Source: Ettlia oleoabundans (taxonomy: Eukaryota; Chlorophyta; Chlorophyceae; Chlamydomonadales). From it: a stretch of DNA of 32,196 bases. Of this stretch, positions 20,322 to 32,174 are shown in pieces. The translations under genes and the position numbers were made by a program. Positions within the stretch are counted from its first letter, which is position 1. Each line of letters begins with the position of its first letter. The notes beneath the pieces are model-generated. The model ran no database searches. It had not been told where the DNA came from and saw nothing but the letters and a program-made list of their open reading frames with translations. Where the stretch lies: contig JAAMXP010003504.1 of assembly GCA_019693395.1 (NCBI GenBank), positions 1-32,196 on the forward strand, read 5' to 3'.

Positions 20322-23300
20322 ATGACTCGCGTCGCCCTCTTGCTTGGCGTCCTGGGCCTCGCTGCTGCCCTCGACAATGAGCTCAGTAGAAAGCCAGCGA
20401 TGGGGTTCAACACGTGAGGCAGACACCGCCCGCCTGCCGCTCCCGGCAACCCGTTGCCTTTCGGTTGGCGCTCGCTGGCAGCATTTTAGACTCCGCTCCC
20501 TCACTGAAACCCTGCATGACGTGCAGCTGGAACGCGTTCCGCACCGACATAGACGAGGAATCTATCAAAGCCACCGCTGACCTGATGGTGTCACTGGGGC
20601 TGCGGGATGCCGGGTGCGTTATGTTCTGCCGTACCATCTACTGCTGCCGACAATCCAGCATGCACATTTTGTTGCCATAGCTGGCTGCAGTGGTTTGGGG
20701 GCATGTCATGTCTGTATAACGTACTGTGTCTTTATGTGCCTGCAGCTACGTGTACGTCAATCTGGACGACGGCTGGTCAGAGCGTAAGCGCTCGCCAGAG
20801 GGACGCCTGATGGCCGACCGCAAGCGCTTCCCCTCTGGCATCAAGGCTCTGGCTGACTATGTTCACAGCAAAGGGCTGAAGTTTGGGATATATGGAGATG
20901 CCGGCAACCTGACCTGTGCTAGATTCCCCGGATCGCTGGGCTATGAGGAGTTGGATGCTCAGACCTTTGCTGAGTGGGGTGCGTGGCAAGTTTGGGCAGA
21001 TAGTAGTGTTTGGGCCCGGCTGCAGTTGGGGGGTGATTGTTGATTGCAGCAGCGCGTTGCCTGAGTGCATCAGCTGACGCCCGCTATATGATGTGCCCAC
21101 GGAACATCATGAGTATGCAAACATGCTGCAAGTGGGTACGGAGCCGCGTGCCACGTAAAGGAACAGCAGCACTCCCGCCATGCCACAGCCTGAAGCTAGT
21201 CTTCACCTAAATTTTTTTTCGCTCCGCTCGACCTCTGGATACCCCCTTGCAGGCGTCGATTACCTCAAATATGATAACTGTCACGCACGGCAGCAGGACT
21301 GGGTGATCGACCGCTACGCCGCCATGCGGGATGCGCTCAACAAAACCAATCGGCCCATACTGTACTCACTATGCAACTGGGGCGTGGCAGAGCCCTGGCT
21401 CTGGGCCTCAGAGGTGTGCTGTTACTGTTTGCGATGCTGCTGCCCTGCCCATTGCTGTCATGCATGCTGCGGTGGAATATAAACGTTTGTGGGTTCTGCG
21501 CTTGGCATGTTGGTTCAACAATGCACACTACACCCTGCTGACGGGTTCATCCCGGCTGTTTGCCGCTGGGCGGCTGTTTGCAGATTGGCAACAGTTGGCG
21601 GACAACAGAGGTGAGGGCAAGCGCCTTGTGTCTGCATCGTGAGCTGACCCCTTGCAGCCCAGCCCAGCCCTGTTCAGCCCAGAACTTGCATTATCATGAA
21701 TCTGATGCCCACCACCTGCACTTCCAGCCGGTGAACATCTCCTGGAGCATGCTGCATGTGCATTAATGTCGTATTACGGCCAAGGGGGGCCACCATCCTA
21801 GCGCATGCCAAAAGCTACCGTCAATATGGAGTTGATGCCTAAACCAGGGGTTGTTGCTCTACCATTTTTTTCCATCTACATGCATGCATTGCGTCTCTAA
21901 GTTAGCTGGGCTACTTAGTATCTTGTGCGGTCAGGCAGTCCGTGCTTGCCGTGCTCTAACGCTCTTCTTGACTGCAGGACATCCAGCCCACCTGGGACAA
22001 CATGGTGAAGCTTCTCGAGTACAGCGTGGGGCTGAGCCGCTTTGCGGGGCCAGACAAGGGGTGGAACGACCTCGACAGTGAGTGGCAGCAGCGGCAGTGT
22101 TGTAGTAGAGGCAGGCGCAGAACACCAGGGTAGCAGTGTTTCAGTTATCAGCCAAACCTGGTAGTCGTGGCATCAGTGACATTTGCAGCACTAGCAGCAG
22201 TGGTGATAAAGACTAGTGCAAGCAGTGTGCTTGTGTATGATCTGCACGATGGCAGGCTGTTGCCTGCGCTTCTGCTCCTCTGGGTCCTGCCAAGCTACCT
22301 CCGAGGCTGAACCCTCCATTTGTTGTGTTCCCTTGCTTTGCAGTGCTGTACGGTAGGCTTGCCGGGCTGGCAAAAAGCTATGAGACGGTGTGGGAGTGGT
22401 TTCATGCATGTCGGCTCAATGCCTCAACGTTGTCACGCCTTCGTTTCTGTACTAGGCTGTCCCTGGCTTCCCCTTGTGTATGTGGGCTGCTTACCTTCGC
22501 TTCTTCTTGTCAGGGAGTCAGTAGTCAAGCAAGTGCGCCACGCCACGTCTTTCACTCTTCCTTTGATGCATTGTCTTGTACCTATGCTTTCTCTTCGTCT
22601 CCCTTATTCATTTTGCAGTGGGCAATGAGCACCTGGGCGAGTACCACCCCTTTGGTCCATTCTTCCAGGAGCAGCGCGCACACTTTGCGCTGTGGGCGCT
22701 GTTCAAGTCGCCGCTGCTCATTGGTCACGACCTGCGTAAGCTCAACGACACCTCCCTGGAGCTACTCAAGAAGAAGGTGAGGTGGCCATTGGAGTAACGT
22801 AGGATGCTGAGAGGGGCTGGGGCCACTGATATATTTGGCAGGGCCAGCGGGAGGTGATATGGACGGTGATTGGGTCGTGCATTAGCCGATGGCTGAAGGG
22901 CGGTGGAGGTATGCAAAACCAAGGAACACACTCTGTGTTGGGGCTGGTTGGGTTCTACTAGACGACAGGCGCCGCAAAATGGTGCAGCAGTTGCTGTGAC
23001 TCACTTGCATGCTGACTCACTTTAACAGCCTTATTAAAATCTCGCAGTGGTTAGACTGCCCCGTGTAGCACTTTTGGGCCTAGGCAATGTTGCAGCTGTT
23101 ATTGCCGCAAAATGCATGGCTGGCTCTCCTGTGCTGTATGCAGGAGATTATCGCTCTGAATCAAGATGAGCTGGGGGTGCCTGGTGACCTTATCTGGCAG
23201 CAGGGCACACGTAAGGTACGAACTGGGTGCTGGACGCCGGCGGTTGGGCGGGTGCGTTGCTAAGTTGCCAGCTGTCGGCTGATCCAACAACCAAGAGATT

Positions 23301-24314
23301 CGTTCAGCGACCTGATGTGGAAGAGAGAATAATTGGCACAGTATGAAATCTGCCGTTTGCGTGCTCGCCCTACTTCTTCCTACCACTGCGACTTTGGCCT
23401 GCAGGTTTTTGCCGCGCCTCTGGCAGGCGGTGCGCGTGGCGTAATTTTGTTCAACCAGCAGACCACGCAGAGCCAGTACCCCATGAGCAACATCACCGTT
23501 TTCTGGGAGCAGATAGGACTGGCACCAGACCAGCGGGCGGCGGTGCGGGATATCTTCTCAGGTGGGTGCTGGGGTTGTGGGTGCTGGATGATGAGGCAGA
23601 GCGGCAGAAAAGTTCAGGCCTTGACTCTTCTGAATCTCTTTGATGGTGGGGCTGACCTGCTAATGTTTACCTGAGGTTGTCAGCCTGCCTGCATGGCAAT
23701 CTGCTGGTGCTGTATACAAGTGTGATTTGACCCTGTCGCCTGCATGCTGACCATGTCAGTTTCGAAAAACGACACACAACACACAGAGGGCTCCATATCA
23801 CCCTGCAATCTTGTTTGCAGAGGTGGACCTGGGCGAGTTCAGGGGCTCGTTCTCGGCAGCCCTGGCTGTGCACGATGTGGTTGTGCTGCGCATCATGCCG
23901 GTGGAGGGGCCGTGGGACGACAGCTGGCGGCCCTGGCACGCACAGCCGCTCTACGCGCCGCAGCTCATCAACTTGGCGGTGCCGCAGGCGGCCGCTTGGA
24001 TAGAAGGCTATGTGGCGCCAAGCGGCAGTAGTAGCAGCGGTGGTGGCGGGGCGGACACGCAGGAGCAGCAGCAGCAGCAAACGGCGGGCAAGGGTGGTAT
24101 TTCGGTGCCGTCCGCCAAAGGGCCGCCCAGCTTTGCCATCGTGCTCAGCGTGATAGCGGCGCTGGCGGCGGCGGGAGTTGTGGGCTACTTTGTGGTGCTG
24201 CACATGCGCATGCGCGGCTGGCAAGTGCTGTCTGAGAGTGAAGAAGGGCGCAAGGCAGCAGAGCTGGCGAACACCCGCCGCAATCCACCGCGCGACGGCG
24301 TCAATGGCTACTAA
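20322..24314 (+). CDS. GH27 alpha-galactosidase 1 with C-terminal membrane anchor
   Basis: Eleven exons: 20322-20413, 20527-20613, 20746-20978, 21253-21413, 21584-21610, 21978-22077, 22344-22352, 22619-22776, 23144-23215, 23405-23561, 23821-24314; 529 residues. A signal peptide (1 to about 17) precedes the GH27 opening MGFNTWNAF. Catalytic features are present: substrate-binding D67-D68 in NLDDGW, nucleophile D145 in YLKYDNC, acid/base D201 after SWRTTE, and the WND loop. It would hydrolyse terminal alpha-1,6-galactosides in the secretory pathway or outside the cell. After the C-terminal beta domain comes a Ser/Gly/Gln linker, a hydrophobic helix (about 470-491) and a 38-residue basic tail, so it looks like a type I membrane protein. 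Exon 7 is only 9 nt. A tandem paralogue follows 245 bp downstream. Confidence 0.93.
21584..21610 (+). other. 27-nt microexon of alpha-galactosidase 1
   Basis: It encodes IGNSWRTTE, the segment just before the acid/base Asp. Flanks are TTTGCAG and GTGAGG, phase 0 on both sides. The same exon exists in paralogue 2 at 25896-25922. Confidence 0.88.
22344..22352 (+). other. 9-nt microexon of alpha-galactosidase 1
   Basis: TGCTGTACG between TTTGCAG and GTAGGC. With the flanking phase-1 ends it produces WNDLD-M-L-Y-V-GNE, matching the family's DMLEVGN. Skipping it keeps the frame but deletes three conserved-position residues. Confidence 0.7.
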
Positions 24315-24424
24315 GCAGAGGATATGTGCCTTCCGGCTTCATGTTTCTTACAAATGTTGAGTTTTTGTATGTGTGTATTGAGACCCTGAGCAATGTGCAA
24401 GTCTGCAGTACACGAGCAAACCAA

Positions 24425-24429
24425 TGTAA
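24425..24429 (+). terminator. TGTAA polyadenylation signal of alpha-galactosidase 1
   Basis: TGTAA 111 bases after the stop codon and only 131 bases before the next start codon, so gene 2 has a very short promoter interval. Confidence 0.6.
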
Positions 24430-24559
24430 TGCAGCAACCGCTGTGCGCTGCGATATGGCGATATGGCGGCAAATGCAAACCTTCAAAGGCAGGTGAGCTC
24501 GTCTCTCCCCGTTCGATTTCAAATACTGAGCAGCGACACTTGCAAGTGTGCCCGCAGAG

Positions 24560-27186
24560 ATGGGCCGGCCTGCGCTTCTCCTCTTTGCGGTGCTGTGCGG
24601 CACCCTCGCCAGTGCCCTCGACAACGGCCTGGCAAGGCGACCTCCTCTCGGCTATAACACGGTGTGAAAGCGTTTGGCTCGCGTTGCAACGCTAACGCTG
24701 CGCCCTGCGGCGCCCCGTCACCGCCACCGCCATCTGCTGTTGACCGTCCACACCTGCACTTGCCTGTGCTGTGAGTGTAGTGGAACGCATTTGGCATCAG
24801 TATAGATGAAGACATCATCAGGGCCACCGCAGAGCGCATGTTATCGCTAGGGCTGCGCGATGCCGGGTGAGCGGCAGTGGATGGTCATTGAAGTCGCGTG
24901 CAGCACCCATGTGCCCTTTCGTTTGCTCAGCTGATTGCTGCCGTGTAGCACCCACCTTCAGCTCTAGCTCTTTTGCATTCCCTTCCATCTCTGCATCTCA
25001 TACTTGCGTGCGTGTTGCAGGTACGCATATTTGAACCTTGATGACGCCTGGTCAGAGCCCGTGCGAGTGGATGGCCGCCTTGTGGCCAACAAAGCCTTCC
25101 CCTCAGGGATGAAGGCAGTGGCCGACTTCGTGCACAGCAAGGGCCTGAAGTTTGGCATTTATGGCGATGCCGGGTCCCACACTTGCGCGGGATTTCCAGG
25201 CAAGCGGTGGCGGTCCATGTTGTATGCCATGCAACAATGGATGGGTACTGGACAGTTGCTTGGGCCTTGCCGAATACAGTTAACTGGTGTGTAACAAAGC
25301 TTGCAACCTCAGGCAGTACCGTCGATTCATTGCCTGCAGGCTCCCGTGGCTTTGAGGAGGTGGATGCGCAGACTTGGGCTGACTGGGGTGGGTGAAAGTT
25401 CACGGCTCACTCATAGCAACAGCTTGCCCCTTGCGTGCCTCCATAGCGTTGCTCCCAAATGCGTCACCTTGCATGGCTTGCCTGCCAAGCTTGTCCCCAG
25501 CTTGCAATGCCCCTCCTCCCTGCAGGTGTTGATTACCTCAAGTATGACAACTGCTGGGCACCTGCAAGCGATTGGGTGATTGACCGCTACACAGCCATGC
25601 GCAATGCGCTCAATAAGACTGGGCGCCCTATGGTCTTCTCACTTTGCGAGTGGGGTGTAGCAGACCCCTGGACCTGGGCTCCGGAGGCAAGCAGCAGCAT
25701 ATGTGGCAAAAAGACTGCACACAGAACTCAAAGAGTGATGCTGGCCTGTGTGTGCAGCCTTACAACTGCCTTATGTGTTGTTCTGACGACAGATGCAACT
25801 GGACTGCTTGCCATAACCAGGTTCTAACTCAGGTAGAATGTAAATAGGATTCAGTAGAGTAATGCTGTCCTGATCTTTTGTTGTGCTGCATGCAGGTTGG
25901 CAACTCCTGGCGATCTACAGAGGTTTGCTATCCTGCAGTGCTGCTGTGAGGCTGTTGCGAGCTGTCCCAGTCACAGGGGTGCATGCCAGGCCCACCATTT
26001 TTAGCGTTAATGATTGATTTGACCATGCTTGCTGTTGTTCTAGTATCGTGCTTGGTCAAGTGGTCTCCATCTCGCATGCATCGCGCCCAGGCATGCTTTG
26101 CCTGCCGCCACCCATTCTTCCTACCTTGCCTTCCTGCTGGCCTCCTTGCTTGCCATCGTGCCTGCTATTCAGGACATTGAGCCCACATGGGGGTCAATCC
26201 TCAAGATTTTGGATTACAACACGGGGCTGGCCCGCTTTGCTGGCAAAGGGGCTTGGAACGACCCCGACATGCTGGAAGGTACGATGGCACTGATACAGGG
26301 GCCCCAACCTCCTGTTGCATTTCTGGGCAGCCTCAAGGGTGTGAGGGCTGTCTGCCACTGATCCGCATCAATAGGCATCAAAAACTCACAGGGTCCAGAG
26401 CAGCTATTGTTTGCTGCTCAGCCTAGTTGCTAGGAAATGCCAACTGCTGCAGTTGGCAATGGGCAGCTGACAGTAGGGGAGCAGCGTGCTCACTTTGCCC
26501 TCTGGGCACTTATGAAGGCCCCGCTACTGATTGGCGCCGACTTACGCAGCATCCACCCGGACAGCCTGGCAATTTTGAAGTCCAAGGAGGTTATTGGTCT
26601 CAATCAAGACGACTTGGGGGTGGCTGGTGATCTTATCTGGATGCAGGGCGCCAACCGGGTGGGTGCCAGATTGTCAACGAAGGCAACACACATGCATGCT
26701 TTAGAGCTGCACTCGTTGGTCATTGATGTTCGGCTGTCTGAAACCATCTGAACAAGGCTGCAACCGCGCCTGCCTGGTGTACAAACTGATATGCAGATAT
26801 ATGCTGCTCCACTGGCTGGTGGCGCCCGTGCAGTTGTGTTCCTCAACCTCCACACCACAGGCGGCCAGTACCTCACCAGCAATATCACCGTCTTCTGGCA
26901 GCAGCTGGGCTTGCCGGCTGATAGGGTTGCGCATGTGCGGGACCTCTATGGCGAACATGACCTTGGAAAGTTTTCCAGCTCCTTCACAGCAGAAGTGCAA
27001 GCGCATGATGTGCGGGTGCTGCGTATCACACCGCTGGGCGGCTTGCAGGGCGACAGCTGGCGGCCCTGGCACCAGCAGCCCATCTACGATGGCGGCAAGC
27101 AGCCTGCCAAGCACGCTGGCGGTGCTGCCTGGCGCAAGACAGTCACTGCAGCCAGCCAGCACGCCGTGTTTGCTGACTATCCCTGA
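24560..27186 (+). CDS. GH27 alpha-galactosidase 2 (secreted form)
   Basis: Nine exons: 24560-24661, 24781-24866, 25021-25199, 25340-25387, 25526-25686, 25896-25922, 26173-26278, 26453-26658, 26797-27186; 434 residues. A signal peptide is followed by LGYNTWNAF; D70-D71 in NLDDAW, nucleophile D146 in YLKYDNC and acid/base D202 after SWRSTE are intact. The [12 protein letters not shown] loop is closer to the family consensus than in paralogue 1. Two introns (25200-25339 and 25687-25895) begin with GC rather than GT (AG|GCAAGC). No membrane helix follows the C-terminal domain, so this copy is probably soluble and secreted. It lies head-to-tail with copy 1, and both share the rare 27-nt exon, showing tandem duplication. 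Relative to copy 1 it lacks three introns and has one extra. Confidence 0.93.
25896..25922 (+). other. 27-nt microexon of alpha-galactosidase 2
   Basis: It encodes VGNSWRSTE with CAG before and GTTTGC after. It is the same position and length as the microexon of copy 1. Confidence 0.85.
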
Positions 27187-27606
27187 CTATTCCTTCGCAG
27201 CTTCAACTTCCTGCCCCTCATCTGCACCAGAACAGCTGTAGTTGCCTGCCACGCATTTACCGCTTCAGCTTGGCGCCGAGTCACAGCCAACCATGTCATG
27301 CGCTAATTTATGAAAGTTATATATGAACTTTTCTATACGTGGTCCCCTCTAATTTATGATTTCTATGCTATTCATCATGGCCCATGGAGGGAACCATGAT
27401 TGTTAAGTATATGTCAAACTCATGCTCTGCCCCACCTGCCTGCCCCACCCGACGGCATCACTGGCAGTACACTGCGGCGGGGCTGTATCGCCAATGCCAA
27501 ACAGCGCGACAGACATAACACTTTTCACGGGAAGTCTGTAGGGGGTACAGCAAAGCGTGACACAGAAGTCACTGGGAGTTGGCTTCGTGAACTCATCCTT
27601 CCGCAC
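27187..27606. other. Intergenic region between alpha-galactosidase 2 and TFB4
   Basis: 420 bp with an AT-richer centre (27300-27420). It must hold the 3' UTR of one gene and the promoter of the next. No other gene seen. Confidence 0.5.
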
Positions 27607-29821
27607 ATGGCGGAGTTCGAAGGTCCAGCGTGCTCTTGCGCCCGTGTTCAGCGCCTTCTGATGCAGGCCGCCGGCGATTGGTCACCCCTTGCGCCCTCCT
27701 CCGTCCTCACCGCCGCTGCACCAGTCCACCGCCTGCTTTTGGAACCCTTCCTTACCGATGCGCTATTGTTACCTCCTCTGATCTGCAGATGATTCTAGCT
27801 TGATTGCCATCCTGCTGGATGTTAGTCCTGCTGCCGTGGCGCACCTGGCTTCGATGCCGGGCCTGAGCCTGCAGTCGCTGCTTGAGCAGGTGCTACCACT
27901 GACAGCTACAAACCTGTTCCACCTGCTTTTGGCACCTTTCTGCAAGTCTTTGGCACTGCCCTAAACTATTTGTTCCCCACAATTTGAACTTATGCACCTG
28001 TGTTTGCTGCTGCTGCTGCTGCTACACTGCTGCAGTTGCTTACTTTTGTGAACGCCTTCACGCTCCTGAACGATGACAACCGCCTGGCGGTGTTTGCCGC
28101 TGGCGCCAGCGGCTGCAACCTGGCCTACTGCTCCCCAAGCTGCCTCCCGCCATCCGCCAGGGCAGCTCATAGCACGGCGGCTGCAGGGGCGCCCTCTGCA
28201 GCGGTGCTTGAGGGGCTCCAGCAGGCAGTCACAGCTGCAGCAGAGGCAGCAGCAGCACAGGCAGCCCATGGCGGCAGGCCTTCCAGCAGGAGCTGTCAAC
28301 TAAGCGCTGCACTGAGCCGTGCTCTCTGTTTCATTAACGGCCAGCAACGCAGGGCAGCAGCAGCGGCTGGTGGGGTGGTCGCAAGCAGCTCCAGCAGCAT
28401 TGGCGACACGGGCGGAGCACTGTTGCGGCGGCGCCTGCAGCCGGCGCGAGTTCTGTGCCTGTCATCCGCACCCGATGTGCCCTTGCAGTACATTGCTGTT
28501 ATGAACGCCATCTTCTCAGCACAGGTGCAGTTACTGGTTTGATTGATGGCTGCAACCCATTCCACCACTGTTGCCGCTGCCATAGCTGCTGGCTGCCACT
28601 TCCATGCCAGGCTTATCTGCAAGACAGATCAAATAGCACCTGCATGTCTCGACTATGCCGCACTGCTTTAGGACCTTACCTTAGGAGCGCCCCGACCCTT
28701 TTAGCCTGCAAAGGCTTGGGGTCCTGCTGCATTCCTGCCTGTCCACCTGGCTGGGTGACTTTCTTACTACCCTCGCTGGGTCAATTGCTTGCTGGCTGCA
28801 GAGGAGCAGCGTGCTGATTGATGCGTGCCAGCTGGGCCCGGGCCACTCCACCTTCTTGCAGCAGGTCCGTGCGGATGCGTTACTCAGCTGCTTCGTCCAA
28901 GCCATGGGCCTGTGCCTGTCTCTCCGTCTGCCATCTGCCTGCTTTGCTGACAATGCACTGCCACTCATCTCCTGTGGATGGTGCAGCGGACTTGACAGGA
29001 TCGACCCTTGCCTTCTGCTGCCGAGCCCCTCCTCGAGTCAACAGCTAACGTTGCCAGTAACAATGCCATGTGGCACCCTGCATCTGTGTTGCAGGCCGCC
29101 TACCTGACTGGCGGCATCTACCTCAAACCAAGCAAGCCGCAGGCGCTGATCCAGTACCTGAACGTGGGTTAGCGCCCCTGCCGCCTCCCTGTGGTCAAAC
29201 TCGGCTCTTATCTGCTCCTTTGTCCTTCTTGGTGCCGCACCCACTTGGCAAGGATATGCATGCGCTGTGGCCAGCTACTTTAGGCCCATTGTCTTCATAC
29301 CAGCGGCTCACAACTGCTTGACCGGGATATGTGTTTACCCGGCCAGCTATTTGGAGCCGTTGTTGTCCCACTGTGCACTCTGTGCTCTGTCGACTCTGGA
29401 TTTCCTCGCCCCTTCATCTTGCGTGCAGTCTGTGTTTTCTCTGGATGCCGGCACCCGCCGCTTCCTGCGCCTGCCAGGCAGCTCACACGTCGACTTCCGA
29501 GCCAGCTGCTTCTGCCACAAGCGCCAGATAGACCTGGGGTGAGGGCGGAGGCTGGGACGGTGGCTGGGACAACTGCTGGCTGGTGACTCTCGTTGCAGCT
29601 TAGAGGGCTGCTTCAAGTGCTTTGTGTGAAAAGTTGACGCTGGCGCCGCCGCCCCGCAAGTGTCTGCCTAGCCTAAGAGTTAAGCTGCCTGTCTACAATC
29701 TCTTTTCCCCTTCCCATGTTGCAGCTACGTGTGCTCCGCCTGCCTCTCTATCTTCTGTGAGCAACTGCCGGCCTGCACCACCTGCGGCACGGACTTCCAA
29801 GGAGGCGGTGTCAAGAAGTGA
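27607..29821 (+). CDS. TFB4: TFIIH core subunit TFB4/p34 (GTF2H3)
   Basis: Seven exons: 27607-27622, 27789-27889, 28036-28524, 28802-28864, 29095-29163, 29429-29538, 29725-29821; 314 residues, close to the usual size of about 300. The protein opens MAEFED followed by DSSLIAILLDVSP, the vWA-like start of p34, then FVNAFTLLNDDNRLAVFA, CLSSAPDVPLQYIAVMNAIFSAQ, VLIDACQLG, YLTGGIYLKP and a C-terminal C4 zinc module with [22 protein letters not shown] and CTTCGTDF. It is part of the TFIIH core used in RNA polymerase II initiation and nucleotide excision repair, in the nucleus. The 16-nt first exon with a GTCCAG donor is the weakest part of the model, though the phase fits. An Ala-rich insert lies in exon 3. 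It interrupts the alpha-galactosidase array. Confidence 0.93.
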
Positions 29822-30200
29822 TCGGCAGAAGTGGTGGAGTGGCGGCAGCTTGGCCAACAAGCGATGCAGCTGTTGTGTTGGGCAAGTCTTCATGTCCGCT
29901 GGTGCGACAGCAGGCTATTAATCGTAACTGGGGTCAGGCTTCTGTGGATTGAAAGTTACGAGTAATCTGCATTACAGTGCCTAGGTGCGACTACATCAGA
30001 ACGGAAATACGAATATCAGAGCGGAGGGTGAAGGCCGCTTGCACACAGAGCAGGTTGTATAGACGTATCCAGAAGTTCTAGGGTTCTGAAGGGAGGACCT
30101 GCAGCAAACCTAGGGCAGTACATGTGTACAGGAGACACAATTTCAGCCATCCAAGGCTCTCTTTCTATGCATAGTCGGTCATCTTCTCAAATCCAGCAGC
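29822..30200. other. Intergenic region between TFB4 and alpha-galactosidase 3
   Basis: 379 bp, AT-richer around 29935-30060. No clear TGTAA or gene is visible. It must hold the TFB4 3' UTR and the promoter of the next gene. Confidence 0.5.
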
Positions 30201-32174
30201 ATGCTACCCTCAATCTTGCATTGCTTCCTGCTCCTGGCAGCAGTCTATAACCGGCCCGTCTCGGCCCTTCAGGATGGTCAGGCGGTGACGCCGCCTATGG
30301 GCTACAACACGTGAGGCCTGCTGCGATTCTACACGCAAGGATCCAAGGCTGCCCTGTTCGCAATGACCGGGGTCGGCAGTATGGGAGGGGTTGCCGGCTG
30401 GCGGTAGGCGGCAGCATCAGTGCCGGACTGATAACCCCCTCACTGTGCTTCTCCCACTGCAGCTGGAATGCCTTTGGAGGCAGAATCTCTGAGGACCTGG
30501 TTCGTGACGCTGCAGACCAGATGGTGTTACTAGGGCTGCGAGATGTCGGGTACAGGTGCATGGTCTGCCATCGCCTGGCATGCCTGCCTGCCGCCGCTCA
30601 GCTGCGCCCGGTGGGCTCCCTTGGACCCTTCAAGGTTGCTCACTAACAGCCCAGACCAACCACTGTTGCTCCAGAGGTCCCTTGCATGCATCCAGTCCTA
30701 CTACTGTGCCCGTGTGAACACACCTATATGCAGGTATTTGGTGCTTGACGACGGCTGGAGCGATGCGGAACGCACAGCGGATGACAGACTGCAGGCAGAT
30801 CGACAGCGCTTTCCTTCAGGCAGGCTCTGCCGATGCAGTGGTGATGATTTGGTACTTTGGTACTAGCTTTGTCGCTAATGTGTCGGGGTGTTTGTTGTGG
30901 AATGTGTCAAGGTGCATCCATGAGGCGAGCCCCCCAACTTGTGCTGCTAAGTGGAAGCAGTGCCAATGCCACTGCACATGGTTGCTGTTGCACCGGTGAA
31001 GAGCATTGTGGACTCCCCAACTGCAGGCATCAAGGCCCTGGCTGACTATGTGCACAGCAAAGGCCTTCTGCTGGGCATCTACAGCGACAGCGGTGAGCCG
31101 GGACGGGGGTAGACACAGACTCAAGAGACAACCAAGCAAGTGTGCGTAGAGGCAGGCGGGTGTGCACAGTGGAAAGCAGGCTGGCATGCAGATGGCCGGG
31201 GCCGGGGGCCGCAGCAGGGACACAAGCACTGCTGCCCAGGTGCATGCCGCCCCTCAAGTGAGCTTTACCCCTGCTCCCACACACACCTCTGCTCGCACTC
31301 GGCCCCCGTGCAACTGTAGGACATTACACGTGCCAGGGCCTGCCGGGGTCCCGCGACCATGAAGCGCAGGATGCCCAGACCTTCGCTGATTGGGGTGCGG
31401 GGCAGTGATAAACGCACCCATCATGCACACCCGCTTTATTGGTGCTGCAAAGCTGTTTGGGGGCGCACTGCCAGAGGAGGAGTCCCGGGCAGGAGTTGTC
31501 AGTATCTTCTATTGCATCTAACCCAACAGGGCCGGCCAATAAGCTGGCCTTACAGTGCTGCGAATGTATCAACATTTACCTTCCTTTCTGCCCTCGTCTT
31601 TTCTGCGCCCCCGTAGGTGTGTCTCTGCTCAAGTACGACAACTGCTTCACCCACGACGACCTGCTGGAGCGGTACGCAGCCATGCGGGACGCGCTCAACA
31701 GCACGGGGCGCCACATCATCTTCTCCCTCTGCGAATGGGTGCGAGCAGCTGCATAACCAGCTGAAGAACTAACAAAGGAGATCCTCAGGGTTCAGCCAGG
31801 GTTGGGGTCACTGCCAGTTGATTGCAGGCAATTCCCCCTGGGTGTTAAGGCAAAACCTACATTCCTTTGGCTGTGCTGCCCCAACCAGACAACCGCATGC
31901 CACACTTTTAGCCTGCCAGCGGTTCTCAGCTGCGTTCCCACCAAGAACCTTATCTGCTCAAGTGTCCTGCGGTGACCATTGCCAGCTCTGCCCCACCCAC
32001 TGCATGCAGGGCATTGGTGACCCCTGGGTGTGGGGCCCCCGCATGGCACACACCTGGCGCACCACCTTTGACATCCACCCCAACTGGCCCTCCGTGCTGC
32101 AAAATCTGGACGAGTCGGTTGGGCTGGCGCAGTATGCTGGGCCCGGGCAGTGGAACGACCTGGACTTGCTGGAG
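30201..32174 (+). CDS. GH27 alpha-galactosidase 3, partial (runs off the window)
   Basis: Seven exons visible: 30201-30310, 30463-30549, 30734-30819, 31027-31092, 31320-31394, 31617-31738, 32010-32174, giving 237 residues before the right edge. A hydrophobic signal peptide is followed by PPMGYNTWNAFGG; D71-D72 lie in LDDGW, the nucleophile D149 in LLKYDNC and the acid/base D203 after TWRTTF. The last visible segment, QWNDLDLLE, ends at a GT donor at 32175. The intron 30820-31026 appears to start with GC. The exon pattern differs from copies 1 and 2: extra introns before IKALADY, before HYTCQG and after SLCEW, and no separate 27-nt exon. It is therefore the most diverged copy. The C-terminal domain and any anchor lie outside the window. 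Confidence 0.92.

Noticed and set aside
27400..27792. 130-codon open frame starting at 27400 as a separate gene or the N terminus of TFB4
   Set aside because: Only the MAEFE portion at 27607 fits the phase of the next TFB4 exon; the remainder has no TFB4 or other family feature and is read as promoter and intron 1.
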